A DNA stretch of 64,000 nucleotides from Bradyrhizobium sp. 1 (lineage in GTDB: Bacteria > Pseudomonadota > Alphaproteobacteria > Rhizobiales > Xanthobacteraceae): NCBI RefSeq assembly GCF_023073315.1, contig NZ_JADPJH010000039.1, forward strand, positions 130,056-194,055, in the 5' to 3' direction. Below the pieces are notes generated by a model, which worked only from the letters and a program-made list of their open reading frames with translations, did not search any database and was not told where the DNA came from. A program made the position numbers and the translations under genes. Shown piece by piece: positions 1-8,446 of the stretch (position 1 is its first letter; every line of letters starts with the position of its first letter).

Positions 1-792
1 GAGGCGCACCATCTCCTGGATGAAGACCTGCTTCTGCTTGTCATCGAGACTCGAAAAAAGCGGCTCGGCGGCGTCGGCGACATTGCGCTGGTCGGCGGCG
101 CGGTCGATCAGGAACTGCGATTCGTTGCGCATCTGCTCGATGATATCGTCAGGCGGATCCCGCTTGGCACGGGTAACCCGCAGGTTGAGCCGCTCTGCAC
201 CATTGTGTCCCAGGTAGTGCATGGCGCTCGAGAAGCCGAACCAGTGCTTCTCCTGATCGGGCGTGAGGTTCAACTCCGTCTTGATCCGCTCGATATAGGA
301 ATCGCTGTTGGCAACGATCTGCTCGGCGGTCTGTTGCGGCGCGCCGGTCTGGGTGAGGACGGGGACGTCCTTGCTCTCCTGCGGCGCGTTCTTGGCTTCC
401 TTGGTCGCCTTGGCGCCCTTGCCCGCTTTGGCGTTTTCCTTGGCGCTTTTGGCGTCCTTGTCCTTGCCGGCGCCCGGCTGCTTGGAATCCTTGCCGGCAT
501 CCTTGCTCGCATCCTTGTTGGCATCTTTGGCGGCCGGCGCCGCCTGGTTGCCGCTGTTGTTGTTGACGCCGAGCACGCCGGTGAAGACACCGACCACGCC
601 GCCGATCGCGCCGCCCAGCACGCCGCCGACGGGGCCAGCCGCCTTGTTGCCGGCTGCGGCGCCATCCTGCACGCCTTTGACGAGGCCCTGAGCATGCGCG
701 ACCGCGGCTGCGCCGAGCAGCAGCCCCACCACGGACCCCAGCGCGAGCCATCGCCGCAGGTGAAGCCGCGCTGGCGGCAGCGGGTTGATCAT
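1..792 (-). CDS. LTXXQ-motif (Spy/CpxP-like) periplasmic protein, partial
   Basis: Reading leftward from an ATG at 792, this frame stays open for 264 codons to the window edge, so the C-terminus is missing. The start has GGAGA about five bases upstream. Two in-frame ATGs at 807 and 804 lack such a site. An N-terminal hydrophobic stretch (about residues 16-33, ending AVAHAQG) looks like a signal peptide. A Gly-rich segment follows (about 45-75), then a Lys/Ala-rich low-complexity linker (about 80-130), then a helical domain with the motif NLTPDQEKHW. That motif is typical of LTXXQ proteins, which resemble the Spy/CpxP periplasmic chaperones. The exact role is unknown. The signal, linker and motif are read directly; the chaperone-like role is inferred from the family. 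Confidence 0.75.
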   Translation of the reverse strand, partial: MINPLPPARLHLRRWLALGSVVGLLLGAAAVAHAQGLVKGVQDGAAAGNKAAGPVGGVLGGAIGGVVGVFTGVLGVNNNSGNQAAPAAKDANKDASKDAGKDSKQPGAGKDKDAKSAKENAKAGKGAKATKEAKNAPQESKDVPVLTQTGAPQQTAEQIVANSDSYIERIKTELNLTPDQEKHWFGFSSAMHYLGHNGAERLNLRVTRAKRDPPDDIIEQMRNESQFLIDRAADQRNVADAAEPLFSSLDDKQKQVFIQEMVRL

Positions 793-1278
793 TCTGGTCT
801 CCATCATCGATCTGATTGGCCTGTTGGGGTGGGAGCCACCCGTCGGTTGCAACTCTATCGTTTCCGCCGCTTCGAGGTCCAGACGCAGTCGATCGCTGTC
901 CACGCCCGAAAAGTCTTTCGCGCGAAGCGGTTATGCAGGCTTATTCGAAACTGCGGCGTAATTGCGCACGGATTGTTCCTCGGCTCTCGCGATGTGTGCA
1001 TCGCAAAAGAGACGAACGCGGTTCACGTCCGGCGCAGGACGCGCGAGGCGCTGCCGCGGTTTCAGGCACAACGTTAGTTCTAGACGGTCGCCATTCGGAT
1101 TTCTCGACAGAGGCGATCAATCATGATCTGATCGCGCTACCAATTTGCTGCGCCTCGCGCGATTTGCCGCCGGGGCGACGGCGCCAAGAAGAAACTCCGA
1201 ACGAGAAAATCAAAAACAAAAACTCCGAAATGCCAGAGGAAACACCAGAACAATAAAACACCCAAGCGAGGAAACGAG
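793..1278. promoter_or_regulatory. Divergent intergenic region
   Basis: About 490 bases separate the leftward LTXXQ gene from the rightward ABC transporter operon, so it should hold both promoters. The last 90 bases before 1279 are A-rich, unlike the surrounding GC-rich DNA, and a GAGG site lies about seven bases before the ATG. I see no convincing -35/-10 pair, operator or small gene. The one open frame through it (816-1256) has no recognisable features. Confidence 0.4.
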
Positions 1279-2619
1279 ATGTCACGCAAGACACTGACGC
1301 GACGTCAATTTGTGGCTGCCACTGCAATGTCGTCCACGGCGCTGATCGCAGCGCCCTATGTCCGAGGCGCCTACGCCGCCGGCAAACTCTCGATCGGCTT
1401 CTGGGACCACTGGGTGCCCGGCGCCAACGATGCCTCCACCGCCCTCGTCAAGGAATGGGGCGAGAAGGAGAAGGTCGAGGTTTCCATCGACTACATCACC
1501 AGCAACAACAAGAAGATCGAGCTCACCGCGGCGGCCGAAGCCCAGGCCAAGTCGGGTCACGACATTCTTCAGATGCCGAGCTGGTGGCCGCACGCCTATT
1601 CGGAGAATCTCGAACCGCTCAATGATGTCATGGAGCCGCTCATCAAGCAGAACGGCGAGGTGAACGACACCGTCAAATATCTCGGACAGTCGGGCGGCAA
1701 ATGGCTCGCAGTGCCCGCGACGCCGGGGAGCCAGATCAAGGGCCCTTGCTCGCGTATTGACCTGATCAAGAAGCACGCCGGTATCGACGTGCAGGAGATG
1801 TATCCGGCCGGCAGCCCGCCGAAAGATGACAACTGGACGTTGGAGACGTTCCTGAAGGCGGCGGAAGCTTGTCAGAAGGCCGGCTTCCCCTTCGGCATCG
1901 GTCTCGGCGAGACCACCGACAGCGTCGACACCGCGGGTGCAATCTTCCAGTCGTTTGGCGCCGAACTCGTCAATGCCAAGGGCGACGTCACCGTCAAGAC
2001 CGACGCGGTGCGGCAGGCACTCGAGTTCTACAAGAAGCTGATCGCCGTGTTGCCGACCGATGCGCCCTCCTGGGATGACGCCTCCAACAACAAATGGCTG
2101 ATCTCGGGCCGCGGCGCGATGATCATGAACCCACCGAGCGCCTGGGCGGTCGCCAAGCGCGATGCGCCGCAGGTCGCCGAGCAATGCTGGACGCATGGCT
2201 TCCCGGCCGGGCCGAAGGGACGCTTCGCGCCGTTCCTGCCCTATTTCTGGGGCGTCTGGAGCTTCGGCAAGAACAAGGAGGCGGCCAAGAGCCTGCTCGT
2301 CCATCTGTCCTCGCCCGCGGCGATTGAAAAGTTTGTCGCGGTAAGCGGCGGATATGATCTTCCGGCCTACGCGAACATGACGAAGTTCAAGACCTGGGCC
2401 GAGGAAGGGCCGCCGAAGGGCACGCTCTTCCACTATCCGGATCCCTACCATCGTCAGACCCTGTCGATCGCCGCGTCGCCGGCGCCGCCGAAGATCGCCC
2501 AGCAGATCTACTTCCAGGCGACGCTGACCAAGATGGCGCTGCGCTTTGCGCAAGGAGAGAAGCTGGAGACGGCGCTCGCCTGGGCCGAAGGCGAGTGCGA
2601 AGGCTTCATGCGGACCTGA
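1279..2619 (+). CDS. ABC transporter extracellular solute-binding protein (sugar type), Tat-exported
   Basis: This 446-residue protein is the periplasmic binding component of a carbohydrate-type (family 1) importer and would deliver substrate to the permeases encoded next. The N-terminus has a twin-arginine signal (TRRQFVAA, residues 7-14) followed by a hydrophobic stretch ending near AYAAGK at about residue 36, so it is probably exported folded. The length fits the 420-450 residue family. It is the first gene of an operon that continues through two permeases, an ATPase and a dehydrogenase. An intercistronic hairpin follows it and may raise its mRNA level relative to the permeases. The substrate cannot be read from sequence; sugars, polyols or sugar acids are the family norm. 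Confidence 0.85.
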   Translation: MSRKTLTRRQFVAATAMSSTALIAAPYVRGAYAAGKLSIGFWDHWVPGANDASTALVKEWGEKEKVEVSIDYITSNNKKIELTAAAEAQAKSGHDILQMPSWWPHAYSENLEPLNDVMEPLIKQNGEVNDTVKYLGQSGGKWLAVPATPGSQIKGPCSRIDLIKKHAGIDVQEMYPAGSPPKDDNWTLETFLKAAEACQKAGFPFGIGLGETTDSVDTAGAIFQSFGAELVNAKGDVTVKTDAVRQALEFYKKLIAVLPTDAPSWDDASNNKWLISGRGAMIMNPPSAWAVAKRDAPQVAEQCWTHGFPAGPKGRFAPFLPYFWGVWSFGKNKEAAKSLLVHLSSPAAIEKFVAVSGGYDLPAYANMTKFKTWAEEGPPKGTLFHYPDPYHRQTLSIAASPAPPKIAQQIYFQATLTKMALRFAQGEKLETALAWAEGECEGFMRT

Positions 2620-2636
2620 GCCGGGTATGTGCCATG

Positions 2637-2663
2637 GCGGTTCACGCTTCACGCGTGAGCCGC
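2637..2663 (+). other. Intercistronic RNA hairpin after the binding-protein gene
   Basis: The two arms (2637-2647 and 2653-2663) form an 11-bp stem with one G-U pair and a five-base loop, 17 bases past the binding-protein stop. No T-run follows, so it is not a classical terminator. Such hairpins between binding-protein and permease genes commonly protect the upstream message from 3' exonucleases; that role here is inference. Confidence 0.5.
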
Positions 2664-2752
2664 CGAGGCACCCTTCGCCCGATCCGCTCGACGAATGAAG
2701 CCGACAGCTGCGCCGGCTTCGCCGTTCCACATGTTCTGAAGAGGCTAAATTC

Positions 2753-3691
2753 ATGGCCGATGTCGTCGTTGAGCAAGGCCGTCTCGCTCGTACCGCGAGC
2801 CCGCGCAAACGGGCGAGCCTGCGCAATGCAATGGGACGGAAATCAACCGTAGCGTTCTTCCTGACGCTGCCGCTGATCCTCCTGATCGCCCTGCTCGTGC
2901 TCTATCCCGCCTTCTATTCGGTCTACCTGGCGACGCTGAACAAGGCGATGACGAAGTTCGTCGGCCTCAGCAATTTCACCTTCCTGTTCAAGCGCGAAAC
3001 GTTCTGGATGGTGGTGAGGCAGTCCTGCATTTTTGCGATTACCGCCGTGGTCTTCAAGGCGCTGATCGGTTTCATCGTCGCGCATTTCGTCCACAACATT
3101 CCCGGCAAAAAGCAGCGGAAATGGCGCGGCATGCTGCTGGTGCCCTGGGTGATCCCGCCGGCGATGAGCACGCTGGCGTGGCTGTGGCTGTTCGATCCCT
3201 CCTATAGCGCCTTCAATTATACGCTCTCGTTCTTCGGCGTCGGTCCGATCCCCTGGCTCGGTGACACCTTCTGGGCGCGTTTCTCCGTCATCCTCGTCAA
3301 CGTCTGGTACGGCGCGCCATTCTTCCTGATCATGTACCTGGCCGCGCTGAAATCGGTGCCCGACCAGCTCTATGAAGCCGCAGCGATCGACGGCGCCAAT
3401 TGGTGGCAGAAGATCTGGCACATCACCTTGCCGATGATGCGCAACATCATCGCCATCACCACGCTGTTCTCGCTGATCGTCACTTTCGCCAATTTCGACA
3501 TCGTGCGCATCCTCACCTCCGGCGGTCCGCTGGACCGGACGCATCTGTTCGCCACCTGGGCGTTCCAGGTCGGCATCCAGAGCAGCGACATTCCGCTCGG
3601 CGCCTGCGTCTCGCTGTTCATGGTGCCGATCCTCGCCGTCGCAGCGGTCTTCATCCTGCGCGATGTCAACAAACGTGGGAACGAAGCCTGA
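2753..3691 (+). CDS. ABC sugar transporter permease (MalF/UgpA-like)
   Basis: This 312-residue inner-membrane protein has about six hydrophobic segments. The first, around residues 32-55 (rich in Leu/Ile, ALLVLYPAFYS), is typical of UgpA-type permeases. The cytoplasmic EAA loop that docks on the ATPase is visible as YEAAAIDGANWWQKIWHITLP at about residues 207-227. It should form a heterodimeric channel with the next gene product. Its stop overlaps the next start by one base, so the two permeases are translationally coupled. A 133-base gap holding the hairpin separates it from the binding-protein gene. A later ATG (around 2831) is possible, but the chosen start gives a normal family length. 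Confidence 0.85.
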   Translation: MADVVVEQGRLARTASPRKRASLRNAMGRKSTVAFFLTLPLILLIALLVLYPAFYSVYLATLNKAMTKFVGLSNFTFLFKRETFWMVVRQSCIFAITAVVFKALIGFIVAHFVHNIPGKKQRKWRGMLLVPWVIPPAMSTLAWLWLFDPSYSAFNYTLSFFGVGPIPWLGDTFWARFSVILVNVWYGAPFFLIMYLAALKSVPDQLYEAAAIDGANWWQKIWHITLPMMRNIIAITTLFSLIVTFANFDIVRILTSGGPLDRTHLFATWAFQVGIQSSDIPLGACVSLFMVPILAVAAVFILRDVNKRGNEA

Positions 3692-4602
3692 TGAGCACGC
3701 TCTCAATCGACAAGGCCGGACCGACACGCAAAGTCAAGCTTCGAAGCATGAGCCGGGACCGCACCTGGGCGCTGCGCTGGTCCTACTTCTTCCTGGTGCT
3801 GTTTGCGATTTTCTTCCTGATCCCGCCGGTCTACATGCTGATCACCTCGCTGAAGAGCAGCGCCGAGATTTCGGCGGCGACCAATCCGTGGTGGGTATTT
3901 CACCCGACGCTGTCGAACTATGTCGAGCTCCTGACATCGAACCAGTTCCTGCGCTTCTTCTGGAATTCCTCGATTATCTCGATCGTGGTCGTGATCGTGA
4001 CGATGTTGATCAGCATCCCCGCGGCATTCGCGCTTGCGCGGATGAAGTTCTGGGGATCGGCGACGCTCGCGACCGGCGTGTTCCTCACTTATCTCATTCC
4101 GGACAGCCTGCTGTTCATTCCGCTGTTCAAGGTGCTCGCGACCGTCCAGGAGTTCACCGGCATCCCCCTGCTCAACCGCTGGTACGTGCTGGTGTTCATC
4201 TATCCGACGCTGACCGTGCCGTTCTGCACCTGGATCATGATCGGCTATTTCGCGTCGATCCCGAAGGAGCTGGACGAGGCTGCTCTCATCGACGGCGCCT
4301 CCTGGCTCCAGACGCTGACGCGGATTTTCATTCCCGTCGCCCTGCCCGGCCTAATCGCAGCGACCATCTTCGCCTTCACGGTATCCTGGGCGCAGTTCCT
4401 CTATCCCCTGGTGTTCACCACATCCATCGACCAGCTGGTGCTGCCGGTCGGCATCACCACGACGCTGATCAAGGGCGACGTCTTCAACTGGGGGCAGATC
4501 ATGACCGGTGCGCTGCTCGGTGCCGCCCCGCCGCTGATCATCTATGCCTTCCTGATGGACTATTACATTGCCGGCCTGACCGCCGGCGCGACAAAGGGTT
4601 GA
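3691..4602 (+). CDS. ABC sugar transporter permease (MalG/UgpE-like)
   Basis: A 303-residue membrane permease, partner of the preceding one. About six hydrophobic stretches begin near residue 35 (YFFLVLFAIFFLIPP). The EAA loop DEAALIDGASWLQTLTRIF lies around residues 194-212. The ATG overlaps the previous stop codon (TGATG), the normal sign of coupling. The same frame is open further upstream, but that part is antisense-like coding noise inside the previous gene, so the overlapping ATG is preferred. The stop is followed six bases later by the ATPase start, so all three transporter parts are one transcript. Confidence 0.85.
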   Translation: MSTLSIDKAGPTRKVKLRSMSRDRTWALRWSYFFLVLFAIFFLIPPVYMLITSLKSSAEISAATNPWWVFHPTLSNYVELLTSNQFLRFFWNSSIISIVVVIVTMLISIPAAFALARMKFWGSATLATGVFLTYLIPDSLLFIPLFKVLATVQEFTGIPLLNRWYVLVFIYPTLTVPFCTWIMIGYFASIPKELDEAALIDGASWLQTLTRIFIPVALPGLIAATIFAFTVSWAQFLYPLVFTTSIDQLVLPVGITTTLIKGDVFNWGQIMTGALLGAAPPLIIYAFLMDYYIAGLTAGATKG

Positions 4603-4608
4603 GACCTC

Positions 4609-5709
4609 ATGGCTGACGTTGCATTGCGGAAGGTGGTCAAGCGTTACGACGATGTCGAAGCCGTCCGCGGCATCGATCTCGATATCTCCGACCATGAGTT
4701 CATCGTTCTGGTCGGCCCCTCCGGTTGCGGCAAGTCGACCACGTTGCGCATGATCGCAGGGCTCGAGGATATCACCGACGGCGACATCATGATCGGCGGC
4801 GACGTCGTCAACGACGTGCCGCCGAAGGATCGCGACATCGCGATGGTGTTCCAGAATTACGCGCTCTACCCGCACATGACGGTCGCGGAAAACATGTCGT
4901 TCGGGCTGCGCCTGAAGCACTATCCCAAGGCCGAGATCAAGGCGCGGGTGACGGAAGCCGCCCGGCTCCTGGACATCACCGATTTGATCGACCGCAAGCC
5001 AAAACAACTCTCCGGCGGCCAGCGCCAGCGCGTCGCGATGGGGCGCGCCATCGTTCGCAATCCAAAGGTTTTCCTGTTCGACGAGCCGCTATCCAATCTC
5101 GACGCAAAACTGCGGGTGCAGATGCGGATCGAGATCAAGAAGGTGCACCAGAAGGTACGCACCACCACGGTCTACGTCACCCACGATCAGGTCGAGGCGA
5201 TGACATTGGCCGACCGCGTCGTCGTGATGAACAAGGGCCGCATCGAGCAGATCGGTACGCCGAACGAGCTCTATCACAAGCCGGCGACGCGCTTCGTCGC
5301 CGGCTTCATCGGCTCGCCCGCGATGAATTTCATCCCATGCCGGCTTGAGGATTTCGGCGGCGCGCTTCAGATCCGCCTCACCGATCGCATCGCCTTCGCG
5401 CTGCCGCCGGCGCGCGCCGCCCGCTACAACGCGCTGCCGCGCAGCGAGAAGCTGCTGCTCGGCATCCGGCCCGAGCATCTCACCGAGTCGCACGCGCATC
5501 TTGGGCCGGGCGTCGAGAGCTTCGACACCGTGCTCGACGTCACCGAGCCGATGGGGATGGAGACCCTGGTCTATTTCGGGCTCGAGGGCACGCCTGTCTG
5601 CGGCCGCGTCGATCCCAACGCAGGCGCTGCGGACGGGGCTCCCATGCGTTTGGCGATGGACCTCAACAACATGCACCTGCTAAACGAGGCAACCGGCGCC
5701 GTGTTGTGA
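4609..5709 (+). CDS. ABC transporter ATP-binding protein (UgpC/MalK family)
   Basis: This 366-residue protein powers the importer encoded just upstream. The Walker A motif GPSGCGKST lies around residues 37-45, the ABC signature LSGGQRQR around 134-141, and Walker B VFLFDEPLSNLDAK around 153-166. A switch histidine follows in VTHDQ. About 130 C-terminal residues form the regulatory beta-domain (TOBE/MalK type; contains GIRPEHL) found in carbohydrate importers. All ATPase motifs are intact. It is six bases downstream of the second permease and 34 bases upstream of the dehydrogenase. Confidence 0.88.
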   Translation: MADVALRKVVKRYDDVEAVRGIDLDISDHEFIVLVGPSGCGKSTTLRMIAGLEDITDGDIMIGGDVVNDVPPKDRDIAMVFQNYALYPHMTVAENMSFGLRLKHYPKAEIKARVTEAARLLDITDLIDRKPKQLSGGQRQRVAMGRAIVRNPKVFLFDEPLSNLDAKLRVQMRIEIKKVHQKVRTTTVYVTHDQVEAMTLADRVVVMNKGRIEQIGTPNELYHKPATRFVAGFIGSPAMNFIPCRLEDFGGALQIRLTDRIAFALPPARAARYNALPRSEKLLLGIRPEHLTESHAHLGPGVESFDTVLDVTEPMGMETLVYFGLEGTPVCGRVDPNAGAADGAPMRLAMDLNNMHLLNEATGAVL

Positions 5710-5743
5710 TGCCGGTCCAAGAAACTCGCGCAGGCAGGGGACG

Positions 5744-6733
5744 ATGGCGACCAACAAGAAGAAGATTTTCGTTACACAAACTTTGTCGCAAGGGGCACGC
5801 GCCCTTCTCACCCAGCGGGATGATATCGAGCTCGTCGAATTTCCCAACCTGATCTCGGCCAAGGATTTTGAGGCCCTGCTGAAGAGCCATGCGCCGGTCC
5901 ATGGCGTGGCGCTCGGCGCCACCGCCTTCGGCGAGACCGAGCTCGAAGCGTCCGGGGACATGAAGGTGGTGACCCGCATCGGTGTCGGTTACGACGCCGT
6001 CGACGTGCCTGCCCTCTCCCGTCGCAAGGTGCCGCTGATGGTCGCAGGCAGCGCCAACTCGCCCTCGGTGGCCGAGCAGGCGCTGTTCATGATGCTGACG
6101 CTGGCCAAGCGCGCAAATGAGATGCACGCCTGCGTCAAGGACGGCCAATGGGCCAACCGGCTCGGCATGCTGCCGTTCGATCTCTACGGCAAGACCGTGC
6201 TGATCATCGGCTTCGGCCGCATCGGCACCCGCACCGCCAAGCGCTGCCAGGCGATGGAGATGAAGGTGCAGGTCTACGATCCCTACAAACCCGCCGCCGA
6301 CATCAAGGCCGCCGGATGCGAGCCCGTCGCCGATCTCGACGCCGCACTGCCCAACGCCGATTTCGTCACCATCCACTGCCCGAAGACGCCGGAGACGATC
6401 GGCCTGTTCGACGCTGACAGGATCGGCCGGATGAAGCCGAAATCCTATCTGATCAACACCGCGCGCGGCGGCATCGTGAAGGAAGCGGCGCTGTACGACG
6501 CGCTGACGTCCGGCAAGCTCGCTGGTGCCGGCATCGACGTGTTCGAGGTGGAGCCGCCGCCGGTCAGCAACGCGCTGTTCGCGCTGCCCAACGTCATCAT
6601 GGCCCCGCATGTCGCGGGCGTCACCGTCGAGGCGGTGATCCGCATGAGCGAGCAGACCGCGCGCAACATCCTGAGTGTGCTGGATGGCGATCCGATCCGG
6701 CAGAACATCATCAATCAGGACGTTTTCAGATAG
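5744..6733 (+). CDS. D-2-hydroxyacid dehydrogenase (phosphoglycerate dehydrogenase-like)
   Basis: A 329-residue NAD(P)-dependent enzyme that should interconvert a 2-hydroxyacid and a 2-ketoacid. The dinucleotide-binding loop GFGRIGTRTAKR lies around residues 156-167. The catalytic Arg is in NTARGG (about residue 241) and the catalytic His in APHVAG (about 290), in the usual order with an acidic residue between. It lacks the C-terminal ACT domain of long SerA enzymes, so it is closer to hydroxypyruvate/glyoxylate or other hydroxyacid dehydrogenases. As the last gene of the transporter operon it probably acts on the imported compound or a product of it, which hints at a sugar acid or glycerate-type substrate. 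Confidence 0.82.
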   Translation: MATNKKKIFVTQTLSQGARALLTQRDDIELVEFPNLISAKDFEALLKSHAPVHGVALGATAFGETELEASGDMKVVTRIGVGYDAVDVPALSRRKVPLMVAGSANSPSVAEQALFMMLTLAKRANEMHACVKDGQWANRLGMLPFDLYGKTVLIIGFGRIGTRTAKRCQAMEMKVQVYDPYKPAADIKAAGCEPVADLDAALPNADFVTIHCPKTPETIGLFDADRIGRMKPKSYLINTARGGIVKEAALYDALTSGKLAGAGIDVFEVEPPPVSNALFALPNVIMAPHVAGVTVEAVIRMSEQTARNILSVLDGDPIRQNIINQDVFR

Positions 6734-6848
6734 ACAATAAACTCTTGAATAATAACTGATTTACCCCATTTTTTGAAGACGACGACTTCCCCGGGGGAGG
6801 GTTGCTTGGCGCACTGATCGACGTGATCCTGCATCAGGTTGGGGACAC

Positions 6849-7016
6849 CTATTCAGACCGGTCAACTGATCGCTGGCGAATGTCATGCTCGACTTGCATG
6901 GCGATTTCCTTGACGAGTTCCAGGAGCTCTAACGTCTGCTCTCTGGAAAGGGAGCTGGCCCCTGATCGATGGAAGTCTCGGTGCAGGCGTTGTGCGATAT
7001 CATCCAAAATTGCCAT
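6849..7016 (-). CDS. Small helical protein of unknown function
   Basis: A 55-residue frame opening at the ATG at 7016, with GGAGG nine bases upstream, which is why I prefer it to the longer frame from 7103. The peptide is charged and predicted helical: a run starting MAILDDIAQRL, then TLELLELVKEIAMQVEHDI. I recognise no family. It lies alone on the minus strand after the transporter operon in a region of small orphan genes. Good ribosome binding site and plausible composition argue for a real gene; no partner is evident. Confidence 0.5.
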   Translation of the reverse strand: MAILDDIAQRLHRDFHRSGASSLSREQTLELLELVKEIAMQVEHDIRQRSVDRSE

Positions 7017-7296
7017 GAGGGTCGGCCTCCAATCCGAAACGCCATCCACTGCCGCGGATCGCTGAAACCCGATGCGTCGAGATGTGGCATGGCAATCGCT
7101 CACCGCGAACGAATTTGCAACGGTTGCAATTTGACGGCCCCGGGCGGGCTTGACGCCCGCCGGATCGAGATTTTGATCCGAAAGAATAATGAGCGCACGA
7201 CTGTGTGCACTATGCCTTCTCAGAGATTCGTCAGACTAGCGAAGGTTGCAAGCTAACCATATGTGTCCGTCTCCGACATTTAGGGAGACGACGGCT

Positions 7297-7551
7297 ATGT
7301 CAGCGAGCAACGAGTGGACGGAAGGGCACCTGACGCTGAGGGGCTCGGAGCAAGGAACTGAGAAGGAGGACTTCCGGACGGTCAACCGTGAGCCCCCAAG
7401 TGATCGGATTAAGACGGTCCGCTGGCACGACTACTTGTCCTCGATATACTCGACGCCCGACCGCTACCACAGCGAAACCTGGACATCAGACTACGACGCC
7501 GAGATTGGTCATCTGTTGTCCAAGTTTGGAGGCCCGCCAAGCCACCTCTAG
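7297..7551 (+). CDS. Hypothetical protein, 84 residues
   Basis: The frame is open from 7246, but the ATG at 7297 is chosen because GGGAG lies about eight bases before it. The peptide is polar and rich in Ser/Thr/Glu, with several Trp and Tyr (for example RWHDYLSSIYSTPDRYHSE), and has no signal peptide or membrane segment. I do not recognise a family. It converges on the small minus-strand gene that ends 18 bases away. Confidence 0.4.
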   Translation: MSASNEWTEGHLTLRGSEQGTEKEDFRTVNREPPSDRIKTVRWHDYLSSIYSTPDRYHSETWTSDYDAEIGHLLSKFGGPPSHL

Positions 7552-7568
7552 GCAGCACCCTATGGGGA

Positions 7569-7763
7569 CTACGGTGTTGCGAGCATCTCCCGACCTTTAG
7601 AAATGAAGTAGCTTCGGAGACTGGCGTCCTTGATCAAGGTCTGTGCCCTATGCTCCACCTCATCAATCGAACGGTACTGAGGTTTTTCAAGGAGTTGTTC
7701 GAGGTAGTCATCAACCTCGTCCTGCCGATCCAGAACGAATGGTCCAATATTGCTCACTGGCAT
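7569..7763 (-). CDS. Hypothetical protein, 64 residues
   Basis: The start at 7763 has GGAG six bases upstream and is preferred over the in-frame codon at 7823. The 64-residue product begins MPVSNIGPFV and is acidic in the middle (DRQDEVDDYLEQLLEKPQY), suggesting a short helical cytoplasmic protein. No family recognised. A strong minus-strand terminator (7812-7843) lies just upstream, so it probably has its own promoter rather than being cotranscribed with the tiny frame at 7855. Confidence 0.45.
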   Translation of the reverse strand: MPVSNIGPFVLDRQDEVDDYLEQLLEKPQYRSIDEVEHRAQTLIKDASLRSYFISKGREMLATP

Positions 7764-7811
7764 CTCTAGCTCCCTTCGCGTGCTTAGGAAAGGCATACAT
7801 GGGAGGTGCTC

Positions 7812-7843
7812 TAAAAAAGCCAAGGGCGCCCACCAGGGGCGCC
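7812..7843 (-). terminator. Intrinsic terminator (minus strand)
   Basis: Arms 7825-7831 and 7837-7843 form a perfect GC-rich 7-bp stem with a five-base loop. Read on the minus strand it is followed, after a few bases, by six T residues (the A-run at 7813-7818). It therefore ends a leftward transcript coming from beyond 7855, where only a very small frame is visible. Confidence 0.7.
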
Positions 7844-7854
7844 ACTTGAATGCT

Positions 7855-7947
7855 TTAGCCTACTTTGAGCTGGAAGCAGAAACTCCAACGTTCCTGGCTC
7901 TTTTCGACGTTCAGCATCAGCGTCAGGGGTTGCAATAAATACAACAT
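7855..7947 (-). CDS. Possible very small protein (30 residues) just before a terminator
   Basis: An ATG at 7947 with GGAG nine bases upstream opens a 31-codon frame beginning MLYLLQPLTLMLNVE and ending KVG. The first half is hydrophobic. The stop lies 12 bases before the terminator hairpin on the same strand, which suggests a real transcription unit. It could equally be a small RNA or the tail of a decayed gene, since the same frame is open upstream of the ATG only to a nearby stop. Function unknown. Confidence 0.3.
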   Translation of the reverse strand: MLYLLQPLTLMLNVEKSQERWSFCFQLKVG

Positions 7948-8122
7948 GAACACGTACTCCAAATAGTCAGCGAGGCGTTCGCCACCGCCAAGGTCGCCAA
8001 TCGTCCCTGGTCATGCAGTTGGATGCACTGCCTGCTTCCGCTGAGCCATTTGTGTCCTTACAATCTCTGATGTTTGCGGCCCAAAAAGGGCAACCCTTGC
8101 CAAGGTCCCATCGAGGCTCACC

Positions 8123-8446
8123 ATGACCAACCGCAATACCGCTTTCGACAAGGCAATGTTCGATATCTATCGGCGCGCCAAGGACGAGGCGAACTACAGC
8201 GCCAACATCTTTCTGCAAATGCTCACCGATACGGACGGCATGACGACCGCCAAGACGTTGATCAATGCCCCGAAGGAGTCGGACGGCTACACGGCCCTCT
8301 ACCTGCGCGGTAGGCTGGATCTGACAGTGGAGGCGGTCGTGACCGAAAGCGAGAAATGGAGTTTGTTGTTCACGGAGGAAGAGGTTGCCAAGGCGAAGAA
8401 GAGGCTCCTCAAGTTCCAGTACAAGCCCACGAACTGGGTCGCGTGA
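8123..8446 (+). CDS. Hypothetical cytoplasmic protein, 107 residues
   Basis: First gene of a compact three-gene unit. The ATG has GAGG six bases upstream. The product starts MTNRNTAFDKAMFDIYRRAK and contains a region (SDGYTALYLRGRLDLTVEA) and a Lys-rich end (EEEVAKAKKRLLKFQYKP). It has no signal peptide or membrane segment and reads as a small alpha/beta protein of unknown function. Its stop overlaps the start of the next gene by one base (TGATG), which shows translational coupling. Confidence 0.6.
   Translation: MTNRNTAFDKAMFDIYRRAKDEANYSANIFLQMLTDTDGMTTAKTLINAPKESDGYTALYLRGRLDLTVEAVVTESEKWSLLFTEEEVAKAKKRLLKFQYKPTNWVA

Noticed and set aside
816..1256. Open frame upstream of the ABC operon
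   Set aside because: No ribosome binding site, no domain and biased composition; more likely promoter DNA.
1282..2826. 514-codon minus-strand frame opposite the binding-protein gene
   Set aside because: Arg-rich shadow composition; the plus-strand gene has a Tat signal and family features.
7143..7161. 7-bp GC-rich hairpin
   Set aside because: No T-run on either strand and no gene ending next to it, so not called a terminator.
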